Shown: positions 1 to 9,179, numbered from the stretch's first letter. The stretch: DNA of 64,000 nt from Arenimonas sp. (GCA_019459145.1 JAIBEK010000018.1:1-64000); one strand, 5' to 3'. The notes: a model not told the origin generated them from the sequence alone. Program-made: numbers and translations.

Positions 1-102
1 CGTTTAATTGCCAGCGCCTACTAGGTTTAGGCAAATATGGTCGGTTATTTTGGGGGCGACGCTTCCAATATCGCTTACGCGCTCATGGCTATGTGATTGT
101 CA

Positions 103-606
103 ATGGTCGTTAAAACAGCCCCCGGCTGGGCGCGGTCGATCGACCGCGCCACCAAGGCGCTCTCCGTTGTGGCGGGCATCAGCCTCTTGTTCATGATGGC
201 GGTCATCACGATCAGCGTGCTCACCCGCTATCTTCTTAATAATCCGATCACCGGTTCGGACGAGATCGTGCAGATGACCGGCGTCGCCCTCGTCATGCTG
301 GCTCTGCCCTATGCGACGCTGCACGGCGCACATGTGAGCGTCGATATCTTCGACCACGCGCTGGGCCGCTTTGGCCGCATGGCCGGTGATGTGCTCGCTC
401 GACTGCTGACCGGATTCGTGTTTGCGGTCTTGGTGGAGCGCGCCTGGGCCAAGATGCTCGACGCCCACGAATTTGGTGACACCACCAACATGCTCGGGCT
501 GCCGGTCTGGCCTTTCTACGGCATCCTGGCGGCGGGCATTTCCCTCTGCCTCATCGTTTATGCTTTGGAACTGGTGCTGATCGTGCGCGGGGAGAGAGAA
601 GAATGA
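103..606 (+). CDS. TRAP transporter small permease (DctQ family)
   Basis: Small membrane subunit of a tripartite ATP-independent periplasmic (TRAP) transporter, which uses an ion gradient and a periplasmic binding protein to import organic acids or similar solutes. The 167-aa protein has four hydrophobic segments and the usual DctQ features: an ITISVLTRYLLN stretch near residue 45, a conserved GSDEI soon after, and a charged C-terminus. An in-frame TTG lies two codons upstream, but the ATG is the more ordinary start. Its stop overlaps the start of the large permease gene, so the two are translationally coupled. No binding-protein (DctP) gene is visible in the 100 bases to the left, so the substrate is unknown. 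Confidence 0.9.
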   Translation: MVVKTAPGWARSIDRATKALSVVAGISLLFMMAVITISVLTRYLLNNPITGSDEIVQMTGVALVMLALPYATLHGAHVSVDIFDHALGRFGRMAGDVLARLLTGFVFAVLVERAWAKMLDAHEFGDTTNMLGLPVWPFYGILAAGISLCLIVYALELVLIVRGEREE

Positions 607-1910
607 CGCCCATTACTGTCGGCCTGATCGGCATCGGCTGCCTGTTTCTCTTGATGCTGCTGCGCACGCCGGTCGCCTTCGCCATGATGCTCGTCGGCTT
701 CTTCGGCATGTGGGTGCTGGAAGGCATGCGCTCGGCGAGCGGCGTTCTGGTGACGGAAAGCTATGCGGCGGTCGCCTCCTATTCGCTGATCGTCGCGCCG
801 ATGTTCGTGCTACTCGGCAATGTCTCTTCGGCCGCCGGATTCAGTTCCGGCCTCTATGACGCGGCCTATGCGTGGGTGGGGCGTTTCCGCGGCGGCCTCG
901 CTTCGGCCTCTGTGATGGCCTGCGCCGCCTTCGCCGCCGTCTGCGGCTCCTCGGTCGCGACTGCGGTTACGCTCGGCAAGGTCGCGTTGCCGGAAATGAA
1001 GCGGCTGGGCTATGCGCCCGGCCTGTCCACAGGCGCTATCGCCGCCGGTGGTACGCTCGGCTTCCTTATCCCGCCGTCGACCGGCTTCGTCCTCTATGCC
1101 ATCCTGACGGAGCAATCGATCGGCCGGCTTTTCATGGCGGGCGTGGTGCCGGGCCTGATGCTGACCGGGCTCTTCATGCTCGTCGTCTGGCTCGTGTGCC
1201 TCTTCCGTCCAGAAGCCGGACCGCGCGGCCGCGCCATGAGCCTTGCCGAAAAATTTGCGACCGTCGGCAAATCGGCACCGCTTCTCGGGGTTATGGTGCT
1301 GTCGATCGGTGGCATCTATATCGGCGTGTTCACTCCCGTTGAGGCCTCGGGCGTCGGCGCGGCGCTGGTCATCCTCCTTGCCTTCGTCACCCGCTCCATT
1401 TCGCTCAGGGCCTTCTGGGGCGCGGTCCAGGATACGCTGAAGACATCGGCGATGCTCTACACGATCGTCATCGGTGCCAATATTCTCAATCCGTTCTTCG
1501 CCGTGACGCGCATCCCGTCCGTGCTCGGCGAGGGCTTGCAGAGCCTCGGGCTCGGCGCCTATGGCTCGCTCGTCGTCATCATCCTCGCCTATGTCGTGCT
1601 CGGCATGTTCATGGACGGTCTGGCCATGCTCGTCGTGACCGTGCCGATCGTCTATCCGATCATGATGGCCTTCGGCTTCGATCCGATCTGGTTCGGGGTG
1701 GTCGTGGTGATCGTCATCGAGATGGGAATGATCACGCCGCCGGTCGGCATGAACGTCTTCGTCGTGCGCGGCGTTGCCGGCGATATCCCTTTGGCGACGA
1801 TCTTCCGCGGCGTCTTCCCGTTCCTGCTGGCGATGATCGTCGCGCTGGCGCTGATCATCGCCTTCCCGCAGATCGCGCTGTTCCTGCCGAACTCGATGTT
1901 CGGCGCCTGA
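603..1910 (+). CDS. TRAP transporter large permease (DctM family)
   Basis: Large membrane subunit of the same TRAP transporter and the subunit that carries out solute transport. The 435-aa length and about twelve hydrophobic segments are normal for DctM. Recognisable family stretches include AACAAFAAVCGSSVATAVT near residue 100, GTLGFLIPPSTGFVLY near 150 and EMGMITPPVGMNVFV near 375. The start overlaps the dctQ stop in an ATGA arrangement. A strong GC-rich hairpin follows about 70 bases after the stop and probably ends the transcript. Function as a transporter is secure; substrate is not inferable. Confidence 0.93.
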   Translation: MTPITVGLIGIGCLFLLMLLRTPVAFAMMLVGFFGMWVLEGMRSASGVLVTESYAAVASYSLIVAPMFVLLGNVSSAAGFSSGLYDAAYAWVGRFRGGLASASVMACAAFAAVCGSSVATAVTLGKVALPEMKRLGYAPGLSTGAIAAGGTLGFLIPPSTGFVLYAILTEQSIGRLFMAGVVPGLMLTGLFMLVVWLVCLFRPEAGPRGRAMSLAEKFATVGKSAPLLGVMVLSIGGIYIGVFTPVEASGVGAALVILLAFVTRSISLRAFWGAVQDTLKTSAMLYTIVIGANILNPFFAVTRIPSVLGEGLQSLGLGAYGSLVVIILAYVVLGMFMDGLAMLVVTVPIVYPIMMAFGFDPIWFGVVVVIVIEMGMITPPVGMNVFVVRGVAGDIPLATIFRGVFPFLLAMIVALALIIAFPQIALFLPNSMFGA

Positions 1911-1982
1911 GAAGGCGGGGCTCGGATCGGTCGTCGCTCTTCGACGCGAGGACAGGACGTTGCAATATAGGTTGACGCACCT

Positions 1983-2012
1983 CAAAGCCGCGGCACAGGC
2001 GCCGCGGCTTTG
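1983..2012 (+). terminator. Hairpin after the TRAP permease genes
   Basis: A perfect 12-bp inverted repeat (CAAAGCCGCGGC and GCCGCGGCTTTG, 6-base loop) lies 72 bases after dctM. Only a short T-run follows, so this is a probable rather than textbook intrinsic terminator. Confidence 0.65.
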
Positions 2013-2363
2013 CCATATCGTCAGGTTTCGATTCGCCTTCACTTCGCGTTCCACATTTGTGCAATGCGAAGCGTCCAAAGATTCCGCGAAATAACAAAAA
2101 CTTGGCCAAGATGCAGCAAAACTGCGGCAGAATCTCTCTTTACAAGCGTGCAACAACGGATAAGACGAAAGAAGTGTGTCGGTCGGCACGGCTTCAGGCG
2201 TCCATGCAAGCGCTTCGGATGCCTGTTTGTCCTGTCTATCGGCTCCGCTCCACGTGATTTGTGTCACGGACATAAGAACCATGGCGCGATTTTGGGGCGC
2301 GCCGCTTGCTAACGAAACCAGCGTCTTCGGCCTGGCCGAAAGAACGCAAAGGGGAGAATGTCA
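2013..2363 (+). promoter_or_regulatory. Leader/promoter region of the dppABCDF operon, no gene seen
   Basis: About 350 bases with no credible open frame separate the TRAP terminator from dppA. A short dyad, CGTGA-N6-TCACG at 2253-2268, is the only symmetric element noticed. No clear -35/-10 pair could be assigned by eye, so promoter assignment rests only on position ahead of a highly organised operon. Confidence 0.35.
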
Positions 2364-3962
2364 ATGAAATACAAGTTCGGTTTTGCCGCAGCAGCCCTGC
2401 TCGCGGCCACCTTCCTTTCCGGCGCCGCAAGCGCCAAGACCTTCGTCTACTGCTCGGAAGGCTCGCCGGAAGGCTTCGATCCGGGTATGTACACCGCCGG
2501 CACCACGTTCGATGCCTCGGCACATCCGGTCTATAGCCGCCTGATGGAATTCAAGCCTGGCACGACCGAAGCGGAAGCCGGTCTGGCCGAGAGCTATGAA
2601 GTCAATGCGGACGGCACCGAATACACCTTCAAGCTGCGTCCGGGCGTCAAGTTCCACACCACCGAATTCTTCACCCCGAGCCGCGAACTGAACGCGGACG
2701 ACGTCATCTTCTCGCTCGAGCGCCAGATCAAGGCTGACCATCCGTGGAACCAGTATGTCGCCGGCACCTCGTGGGAATATGCCGCCGGCATGGGCTTCCC
2801 GGAACTGATCAAGACCATCGAGAAGGTCGATGACCTGACCGTCAAGATCACGCTCAACAAGCCGGAAGCGCCGTTCCTCGCCAACCTCGCCATGCCGTTT
2901 GCCTCGATCGTTTCGAAGGAATATGCCGACAAGCTCGAAGCCGATGGCAAGAAGGAACAGCTGAACCAGATGCCGGTCGGCACCGGTCCGTTCTCCTTCG
3001 TCGGCTACCAGCAGGACGCCGTCATCCGCTACAAGAAGAACGCCGACTATTGGGGTGGCGCGCCGAAGATCGATGACCTCGTCTTCGCCATCACCACCGA
3101 TGCCGCCGTTCGCTACCAGAAGCTGAAGGCCGGCGAATGCCACCTGATGCCGTTCCCGAACGCTGCCGACGTCCAGTCGATGAAGGCCGATTCTAACCTG
3201 ACCGTGATGGAACAGGAAGGCCTGAACGTCGCCTACCTCGCCTACAACACGACCCAGGCTCCGTTCGACAAGCCGGAAGTCCGCAAGGCGCTGAACAAGG
3301 CGATCAACAAGCCGGCCATCGTCGACGCCGTATTCCAGGGTATGGCGACGCCTGCCAAGAACCCGATCCCGCCGACCATGTGGTCCTATAACGAAGCGAC
3401 CCAGGACGACGCCTACGATCTCGACGCTGCCAAGAAGGAACTCGAAGCCGCCGGCGTCAAGGATCTGTCGATGAAGATCTGGGCCATGCCGGTTTCGCGT
3501 CCCTACATGCTGAACGCCCGCCGTGCGGCCGAAATCATGCAGGACGACTTCGCCAAGGTGGGCGTCAAGGTCGAGATCGTCTCCTATGAGTGGGCCGAAT
3601 ATCTCGACCGTTCGAAGGCCAAGGATCGTGACGGCGCCGTCATGCTCGGCTGGACCGGCGACAATGGCGATCCGGACAACTTCCTCGACACGCTGCTCGG
3701 CTGCGAAGCTGTGGGCGGCAACAACCGCGCCCAGTGGTGCAACGAGGAGTTCAATGCCCTGGTGAAGAAGGCCAAGGTCACCTCGGATCAGGCCGAGCGC
3801 ACCAAGCTCTACGAAGAAGCCCAGCTCGTGTTCAAGCGCGAAGCCCCCTGGGCCACCATCGACCACTCCCTGTCCGTCGTTCCGATGCGCAAGGAAGTTT
3901 CGGGCTTCGTTCAGAGCCCGCTCGGTGACTTCACCTTCGAAAACGTGGATATCGCCGAGTAA
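2364..3962 (+). CDS. dppA: ABC transporter periplasmic substrate-binding protein, dipeptide type (DppA family)
   Basis: Periplasmic binding protein that delivers peptide-like ligands to the DppBC permease. The 532-aa product starts with a Sec signal peptide (MKYKFGFAAAALLAA..., likely cleaved after GAASA). It has the SBP family 5 layout: YSRLMEFKPG near residue 50, LRPGVKFH near 90, and a DPDNFLDTLLGC stretch near 435 typical of DppA. An ATG two codons upstream is also in frame, but the GGGGAG ribosome-binding site at 2351-2356 is correctly spaced only for the ATG at 2364. First gene of dppABCDF. The exact ligand (dipeptide, haem, aminolevulinate) cannot be told from the sequence. Confidence 0.92.
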   Translation: MKYKFGFAAAALLAATFLSGAASAKTFVYCSEGSPEGFDPGMYTAGTTFDASAHPVYSRLMEFKPGTTEAEAGLAESYEVNADGTEYTFKLRPGVKFHTTEFFTPSRELNADDVIFSLERQIKADHPWNQYVAGTSWEYAAGMGFPELIKTIEKVDDLTVKITLNKPEAPFLANLAMPFASIVSKEYADKLEADGKKEQLNQMPVGTGPFSFVGYQQDAVIRYKKNADYWGGAPKIDDLVFAITTDAAVRYQKLKAGECHLMPFPNAADVQSMKADSNLTVMEQEGLNVAYLAYNTTQAPFDKPEVRKALNKAINKPAIVDAVFQGMATPAKNPIPPTMWSYNEATQDDAYDLDAAKKELEAAGVKDLSMKIWAMPVSRPYMLNARRAAEIMQDDFAKVGVKVEIVSYEWAEYLDRSKAKDRDGAVMLGWTGDNGDPDNFLDTLLGCEAVGGNNRAQWCNEEFNALVKKAKVTSDQAERTKLYEEAQLVFKREAPWATIDHSLSVVPMRKEVSGFVQSPLGDFTFENVDIAE

Positions 3963-3983
3963 CGGTTGATCCTTGACGAATTT

Positions 3984-4012
3984 GCCGCGGGACAGCTTGC
4001 CTGTCCCGCGGC
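3984..4012 (+). other. Intercistronic hairpin between dppA and dppB
   Basis: Perfect 12-bp inverted repeat, GCCGCGGGACAG / CTGTCCCGCGGC with a 5-base loop, 22 bases after the dppA stop. There is no T-run, so it is more likely a transcript-stabilising or partial-attenuation hairpin that keeps binding-protein mRNA in excess over permease mRNA than a full terminator. Confidence 0.7.
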
Positions 4013-4146
4013 ACTTGCATTAGGACAATCGGAAATCCGCGGCGGGGCCGCGATCCTCCGCAAGGGCAATGTCCTTTGCGGGCAAGATACGTCCGCTGCG
4101 TGACCAGCGGCCACAGACCTCCAAGAAGAACAACAGCAGGTCCATC

Positions 4147-5151
4147 ATGTTTGGCTTTCTCTTGCGGCGGCTTGCCGTCCTGATCCCGACCTTCATCGGG
4201 GTTTCCATCATCGCCTTCGCGTTCATCCGGCTTCTTCCGGGTGATCCGGTCGCCCTTTTGTCTGGCGAACGCGTCATGTCGCCCGAGCGGCATGCGCAGA
4301 TCAGCGCCAATCTCGGGCTCGATCGTCCCATCGTCATCCAATATTTCGACTATCTGGGCGGCGTCCTGACCGGCGATTTCGGCACCTCGATCGTCTCCAA
4401 GTCGCCGATCCTCGATCAGTTCCTGGCGCTGTTCCCGGCGACGGTCGAACTGTCGCTTTGCGCCATTATTATCGCCATCGTGCTCGGCATTCCGGCCGGC
4501 GTGATCGCGGCGATCAAGCGTGGCTCCTTCTTCGACCAGTCGGTCATGGGCGTGGCCCTCGTGGGCTATTCCATGCCGATCTTCTGGTGGGGCCTGCTGC
4601 TGATGATCCTTTTCTCCGGCATGCTGCAATGGACGCCGGTGTCGGGCCGCATCTCGCTGATGTTCTTCTTCCCCCCGGTCACCGGTTTCATGCTGATCGA
4701 CTCGCTTTTGTCGGGCCAGAAGGGCGCCTTCATGTCGGCGCTCAGTCATCTGGCGCTGCCGTCGATCGTGCTGGCCACCATCCCGCTCGCCGTCATCGCC
4801 CGCCAGACGCGCTCGGCCATGCTGGAGGTGCTTTCCGAGGACTATATCCGCACGGCGCGCGCCAAGGGCCTGTCGCCGCTGCGCGTCGTCGGCCTGCATG
4901 CGCTCCGAAACGCCCTGATCCCGGTCATCACCACCATCGGCTTGCAGATCGGCGTCATGCTCGCCGGCGCCATCCTGACCGAAACGATCTTCTCCTGGCC
5001 GGGCATCGGCAAGTGGATGGTCGACAGCGTTTTCCGTCGCGACTATCCGGTGATCCAGGGCGGCCTGTTGCTGATCGCTGGCATCATCATGGTCGTCAAT
5101 CTCATCGTTGATCTGCTCTATGGCCTGATCAACCCGCGCATCCGCCACTAG
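4147..5151 (+). CDS. dppB: ABC transporter permease, dipeptide type (DppB family)
   Basis: Inner-membrane permease subunit. At 334 aa it has the usual DppB/OppB plan: an N-terminal helix (MFGFLLRRLAVLIPTF), the conserved RLLPGDPV motif near residue 35, five further hydrophobic segments, and the EAA loop (EDYIRTARAKGLSPLRV) near residue 235 that contacts the ATPases. A longer frame opens 78 bases upstream, but homology to the family starts at the ATG used here. It is followed 14 bases later by dppC. Confidence 0.93.
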   Translation: MFGFLLRRLAVLIPTFIGVSIIAFAFIRLLPGDPVALLSGERVMSPERHAQISANLGLDRPIVIQYFDYLGGVLTGDFGTSIVSKSPILDQFLALFPATVELSLCAIIIAIVLGIPAGVIAAIKRGSFFDQSVMGVALVGYSMPIFWWGLLLMILFSGMLQWTPVSGRISLMFFFPPVTGFMLIDSLLSGQKGAFMSALSHLALPSIVLATIPLAVIARQTRSAMLEVLSEDYIRTARAKGLSPLRVVGLHALRNALIPVITTIGLQIGVMLAGAILTETIFSWPGIGKWMVDSVFRRDYPVIQGGLLLIAGIIMVVNLIVDLLYGLINPRIRH

Positions 5152-5165
5152 AAGGAGAAAATCCC

Positions 5166-6074
5166 ATGGCCGATACCGCCACCAATCAACCGATCTCCAC
5201 CGCGGCGCTGCGCCGACAGATGCTGGCCGAATTCTGGTTCTACTTCTCCGAAAACCGCGGCGCGGTGATCGGGTTGTTCGTCTTCATCGCGCTTGTGCTG
5301 ATCGCAATCTTCGCACCACTGGTCGCGCCGCATTCGCCGTTCGAGCAGTATCGCGACGCAACCCTCCTGCCACCGTCCTGGCTCGAGGGCGGCAATACGT
5401 CGTTCTTGCTCGGCACCGATCCGGTCGGTCGCGACATTCTCTCGCGGCTCATCTACGGCGCGCAGTATTCGCTGTTCATCGGCGTGTTCGTCACCACCCT
5501 GTCGCTGTCGACCGGCATTCTGGTCGGCCTGATCGCCGGCTATTATCGCGGCTGGATCGACACCGTCATCATGCGGCTGATGGACATCATCCTGGCTTTC
5601 CCGTCGCTGCTTCTGGCGTTGGTGCTCGTGGCAATCCTCGGGCCGAGCCTGACCAACGGGATGATCGCCATCGCACTGACGTTGCAGCCACACTTCGTGC
5701 GCCTGACGCGTGCCGCCGTGATGACCGAGAAGACCCGCGACTACGTTACCGCCGCGCGGCTTGCCGGCGCCGGTCCGATGCGCCTGATGTTCCGCACCAT
5801 CCTGCCGAACTGCATGGCGCCGTTGATCGTCCAGGCGACGCTGTCCTTCTCCAACGCCATCCTTGATGCGGCGGCGCTTGGCTTCCTCGGCATGGGTGCC
5901 CAGCCGCCGGCACCGGAATGGGGTACGATGCTGGCCGAAGCGCGTGAGTTCATCCTGCGCGCCTGGTGGGTCGTCACCTTCCCGGGCCTCGCCATCCTGA
6001 TCACCGTTCTCGCCATCAACCTGATGGGCGACGGCCTGCGCGATGCCCTCGATCCCAAGCTGAAGAGGTCCTGA
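5166..6074 (+). CDS. dppC: ABC transporter permease, dipeptide type (DppC family)
   Basis: Second permease subunit of the dipeptide-type importer, 302 aa. It shows the OppC N-terminal domain, the LLGTDPVGRDILSRLIYG signature near residue 80, and the EAA loop (DYVTAARLAGAGPMRLMF) near residue 195. A good ribosome-binding site (AAGGAGAA) precedes the ATG. The stop is one base before dppD, so the operon is tightly packed. Confidence 0.93.
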   Translation: MADTATNQPISTAALRRQMLAEFWFYFSENRGAVIGLFVFIALVLIAIFAPLVAPHSPFEQYRDATLLPPSWLEGGNTSFLLGTDPVGRDILSRLIYGAQYSLFIGVFVTTLSLSTGILVGLIAGYYRGWIDTVIMRLMDIILAFPSLLLALVLVAILGPSLTNGMIAIALTLQPHFVRLTRAAVMTEKTRDYVTAARLAGAGPMRLMFRTILPNCMAPLIVQATLSFSNAILDAAALGFLGMGAQPPAPEWGTMLAEAREFILRAWWVVTFPGLAILITVLAINLMGDGLRDALDPKLKRS

Positions 6075-6075
6075 C

Positions 6076-6924
6076 ATGGCGCTTTTCGAAATCGAAAACC
6101 TGACCGTCCAGTTCGAGACGGCGACCGGCTGGTTCAAGGCGGTCGACGGCGTCTCGCTGTCGGTCGAAGCCGGCGAGGTGCTGGCGATCGTCGGCGAGAG
6201 CGGTTCCGGCAAGTCGGTCTCCATGCTTGCCGTCATGGGCCTTCTGCCGTGGTCGGCCAAGATCACCGCCGACAAGATGCTGTTCCAGGGCCGAGACATT
6301 CAGGGTATTTCGCCCGCCGAGCGGCGCAAGCTGATCGGCAAGGACATTGCCATGATCTTCCAGGAGCCGGTGGCGAGCCTCAATCCGTGCTTCACCGTCG
6401 GCTTCCAGATCGAGGAAGTGCTGCGCATCCACATGGGTCTCGGCAAGACGGCGCGGCGCGAGCGGGCGATCGAACTGTTCAAGCTGGTCGGCCTTCCCGA
6501 TCCGGCCGAGCGGCTGCATCACTTTCCGCACCAGATGTCGGGCGGCCAGTGCCAGCGCGTCATGATCGCCATGGCGATCGCCTGCAATCCGAAGCTTTTG
6601 ATCGCCGACGAGCCGACCACCGCGCTCGACGTGACCATCCAGAAGCAGATCCTCGACCTTCTGATGCGGTTGCAGGCCGAGACCGGCATGGGGCTTATCA
6701 TGATCACCCATGACATGGGCGTGGTGGCCGAAACCGCCGACCGCGTCATCGTCCAGTACAAAGGCCGCAAGATGGAGGAGGCTGACGTGCTTTCGCTCTT
6801 CGAGGCGCCGAAGAATGCCTATACCAGGGCCTTGCTTTCGGCCCTGCCGGAGAATGCGACCGGCGATCGCCTCACCACCGTCTCCGACTTCATGGCGGGC
6901 GCGGCAGCAGGAGAGAACGCATGA
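6076..6924 (+). CDS. dppD: ABC transporter ATP-binding protein, dipeptide type (DppD family)
   Basis: ATPase subunit of the importer. Walker A (GESGSGKS) is at residues 40-47, the signature MSGGQ at 154-158 and Walker B (LLIADE) at 174-179. At 282 aa it is about 45-50 residues shorter than typical DppD/OppD (about 330 aa). It stops shortly after the AYTRALL segment and lacks the cysteine-containing C-terminal extension seen in the other peptide-type ATPases of this window. Its stop overlaps the start of dppF. Confidence 0.92.
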   Translation: MALFEIENLTVQFETATGWFKAVDGVSLSVEAGEVLAIVGESGSGKSVSMLAVMGLLPWSAKITADKMLFQGRDIQGISPAERRKLIGKDIAMIFQEPVASLNPCFTVGFQIEEVLRIHMGLGKTARRERAIELFKLVGLPDPAERLHHFPHQMSGGQCQRVMIAMAIACNPKLLIADEPTTALDVTIQKQILDLLMRLQAETGMGLIMITHDMGVVAETADRVIVQYKGRKMEEADVLSLFEAPKNAYTRALLSALPENATGDRLTTVSDFMAGAAAGENA

Positions 6925-7772
6925 GCCAGACCGTCCCCATGCTCGAAATCCGCAATATCACGCGCGACTATCACGTGCCGACCGGCTTCATGAAGCCGGA
7001 GAAGGTGGTTCACGCGGTGAAAGGCGTGTCTTTCAAGCTCGATGCCGGCAAGACGCTGGCGATCGTCGGCGAGAGCGGCTGCGGCAAGTCGACGCTTGCG
7101 CGCATCCTGACCTTCATCGATCCGCCGACCTCCGGTGAACTGTTGATCGACGGCAAGGCGGTCGATACCCGTCCGGGTCATCTGACGGCCGACATGCGCC
7201 AGAAGGTCCAGATCGTCTTCCAGAACCCCTATGGCTCGCTCAATCCGCGCCAGAAGATCGGCGACGTGCTGGGCGAGCCGCTTTTGATCAACACGAAGAT
7301 GAGTTCGGCGGAACGTCGCGAACGCGCGACCGAGATGCTGATCAAGGTTGGCCTGGGTCCGGAGCACTACAATCGTTATCCGCACATGTTCTCCGGTGGC
7401 CAGCGCCAGCGCATCGCCATTGCCCGCGCGCTGATGCTGAACCCGACGCTTCTGGTGCTCGACGAGCCGGTCTCGGCACTCGACCTTTCGGTCCAGGCGC
7501 AGGTGCTCAACCTTCTGGCGGACCTGCAGGAAGAGTTCGGGTTGACTTACGTCTTCATCAGTCACGACCTGTCGGTGGTGCGTTATATCGCCGACGAGGT
7601 GATGGTGATGTATTATGGCGAGGCGGTGGAATACGGCACGCGCGAAGAGGTCTTTGCCGATCCCAAGCACGAGTATACCAGGACGCTGTTTGCAGCGACG
7701 CCGCGCGCCGACGTGGAATCGATCCGCGCCCGCATGGCCAAGCGCGTGCGTCCGGTCGCCAAGGTTGGCTGA
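6921..7772 (+). CDS. dppF: ABC transporter ATP-binding protein, dipeptide type (DppF family)
   Basis: Second ATPase of the importer, 283 aa. Walker A (GESGCGKS) lies near residues 50-57, a FSGGQRQRIAIARAL signature near 157, and Walker B (LLVLDEP) follows. It also lacks the cysteine-rich tail usually found after the YTR-L motif in this family, like its partner dppD. Overlaps dppD by the ATGA arrangement, and a strong hairpin follows the stop. Confidence 0.92.
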   Translation: MSQTVPMLEIRNITRDYHVPTGFMKPEKVVHAVKGVSFKLDAGKTLAIVGESGCGKSTLARILTFIDPPTSGELLIDGKAVDTRPGHLTADMRQKVQIVFQNPYGSLNPRQKIGDVLGEPLLINTKMSSAERRERATEMLIKVGLGPEHYNRYPHMFSGGQRQRIAIARALMLNPTLLVLDEPVSALDLSVQAQVLNLLADLQEEFGLTYVFISHDLSVVRYIADEVMVMYYGEAVEYGTREEVFADPKHEYTRTLFAATPRADVESIRARMAKRVRPVAKVG

Positions 7773-7799
7773 TCCAGACGAAACAGATCCATGACGTTT

Positions 7800-7833
7800 G
7801 ACCGCCCGGCTGGCTGCAACCCGCCGGGCGGTC
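7800..7833 (+). terminator. Hairpin at the end of the dpp operon
   Basis: Perfect 11-bp inverted repeat GACCGCCCGGC / GCCGGGCGGTC with a 12-base loop, 27 bases after dppF. It is followed by GCATTTCAA, only weakly T-rich. Probable terminator of the dpp operon. Confidence 0.65.
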
Positions 7834-7924
7834 GCATTTCAATGTGTCTGTCGAGAATGGTGGATATGCGCAGCGGTCTTTGCTATTTGCGACTGACCGT
7901 GAGGATTGGGGCCGCGACGAAGTG

Positions 7925-8944
7925 ATGACGCAGGCGATGGTCGGCAAGGCGAGGGAACAGAAGGGGCAACCGGCGCTGCGCATCGGTTTCATCCTGGCGC
8001 GCAGCTTCACGCTCAGCGCGTTTTCCCTCTTCGCCGATGCGCTACGGCTCGGCAGTGACGTCGAGGACCGGTCCGGCCGGGTTCATTGCGACTGGGCGGT
8101 GCTCGGCAGCACGCGCAATTTCATCACCTCGAGCTGCGGTATCCAGGTGGCGCCAACGGCGCCGCTCGGCAATCCGAAGCAGTTCGATTACATCGCCGTG
8201 GTCGGCGGGCGGCTCAACGTCGCAGAGCCGATCGACCGTGAGGCGGTCGCCTTCCTGCACCAGGCCGCGGCCGCCGGCGTGCCGATCATCGGGGTGTGCA
8301 CCGGCAGCTTCATCCTGGCGGAAGCGGGGCTTCTCGACGGCCGCACCGCCTGCGTCAGCTGGCTGCATTATGTGGAATTTCGCTCCCGCTATCCGTCGAT
8401 CGACGCCACCTCGAAGCGTCTCTTCGTCGAGGACAATGGCCGCATCACCTGCGCCGGTGGCTCCAGCGTCGCCGATCTCGCCACCTATCTGATCCGTCGC
8501 CATGTGGGCGAGGCGGCCGAGCGCAATGCGCTGGAGATCATGCAGATCACGCGGCGGCGCGATGCCAGCGAGATGCAGACCCGCAATCCGCTCGGCTCGA
8601 CGCCGGTCCGGGACAAGCGCACCAACATGGCGCTGATCATGATGGAGCAGCATATCGAGGATGTCGTGTCGATCGACGACGTGGCCGATGCAGTCGGGCT
8701 GTCACGGCGCCAGCTGGAGCGGCTGTTTCGCACCGAGTTCGGCGCAACCCCGGTCGCCATGTATATCCGGCTGAGACTGGAGCATGCGCGGCGGCTGGTA
8801 GTGTTCACCGACAAGGCGCTGATCGACATTGCGCTGGAGACGGGGTTTGAAAACGTCTCGCATTTCATCCGCAAGTTTCGCAAGGAATTCGCCATCACGC
8901 CGGTTGCGGCGCGCCGTCGGCACGCGGCCGAAACCGGTCCATGA
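7925..8944 (+). CDS. GlxA-family transcriptional regulator (DJ-1/PfpI domain plus AraC helix-turn-helix)
   Basis: Regulator with an N-terminal DJ-1/PfpI-like domain and a C-terminal AraC DNA-binding domain. The first part contains the nucleophile-elbow stretch GVCTGSFILAEAGLLDGR (around residues 93-110) and the CAGGSSVADLATYLI segment. The second part has two helix-turn-helix units (IDDVADAVGLSRRQLERLFR and IALETGFENVSHFIRKFRKEF). A GTG 27 codons upstream is also possible, but the ATG gives the normal family length (339 aa). Family members control arginine, glycine-betaine or carnitine catabolism. Its target here is unknown, and its place after dppF may be incidental. Confidence 0.85.
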   Translation: MTQAMVGKAREQKGQPALRIGFILARSFTLSAFSLFADALRLGSDVEDRSGRVHCDWAVLGSTRNFITSSCGIQVAPTAPLGNPKQFDYIAVVGGRLNVAEPIDREAVAFLHQAAAAGVPIIGVCTGSFILAEAGLLDGRTACVSWLHYVEFRSRYPSIDATSKRLFVEDNGRITCAGGSSVADLATYLIRRHVGEAAERNALEIMQITRRRDASEMQTRNPLGSTPVRDKRTNMALIMMEQHIEDVVSIDDVADAVGLSRRQLERLFRTEFGATPVAMYIRLRLEHARRLVVFTDKALIDIALETGFENVSHFIRKFRKEFAITPVAARRRHAAETGP

Positions 8945-8952
8945 AAACACAA

Positions 8953-8976
8953 AAGGCCGGCGAAGACGTCGGCCTT
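8953..8976 (-). terminator. Bidirectional hairpin between the GlxA-type gene and the DUF1127-like gene
   Basis: Inverted repeat AAGGCCG / CGGCCTT with a 10-base loop lies between the two convergent genes. Read on the minus strand it is followed by TTGTGTTTT, a better terminator tail than the plus-strand GTTCTT. Confidence 0.6.
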
Positions 8977-9008
8977 GTTCTTGGATATTGCGAAGTTTCG
9001 TTCAGCGA

Positions 9009-9179
9009 CTAGAGGCGAACCTTGCGGAAGCCTTCCGGGTCGATGCCGAGCGTGCGCAGATCGCGTTCGCGCGGGCTGCGATGAGCCTCGACGGCTGCTG
9101 CGGCGGCGCTTGCTGCTCCGATGACGGCGAACGCCCTACCAAGGAAACCCTTATGCATGGAACCTGTGAGGACAGACAT
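9009..9179 (-). CDS. Small DUF1127-like protein, 56 aa
   Basis: A 56-aa open frame (start MSVLTGSMHKGFLGRAF, then an alanine-rich segment) ends in an arginine-rich tail reading RSPRERDLRTLGIDPEGFRK. That tail resembles the C-terminal consensus of DUF1127 proteins, which are numerous small basic proteins in rhizobia and agrobacteria linked to RNA turnover and phosphate metabolism. A GAGAAAG element lies a short distance upstream, and hairpins bracket the gene on both sides. An internal ATG at codon 8 is an alternative start. Family assignment is by eye from a short motif. Confidence 0.6.
   Translation of the reverse strand: MSVLTGSMHKGFLGRAFAVIGAASAAAAAVEAHRSPRERDLRTLGIDPEGFRKVRL

Noticed and set aside
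3..113. Open frame entering from the left edge, basic, ending at 113
   Set aside because: No DctP-like or other recognisable sequence and too short to judge. It overlaps the dctQ start.
810..2282. 490-aa open frame on the minus strand across dctM
   Set aside because: Antisense shadow: extremely rich in His, Asp, Glu and Arg, no family similarity, and it opposes a well-recognised TRAP permease.
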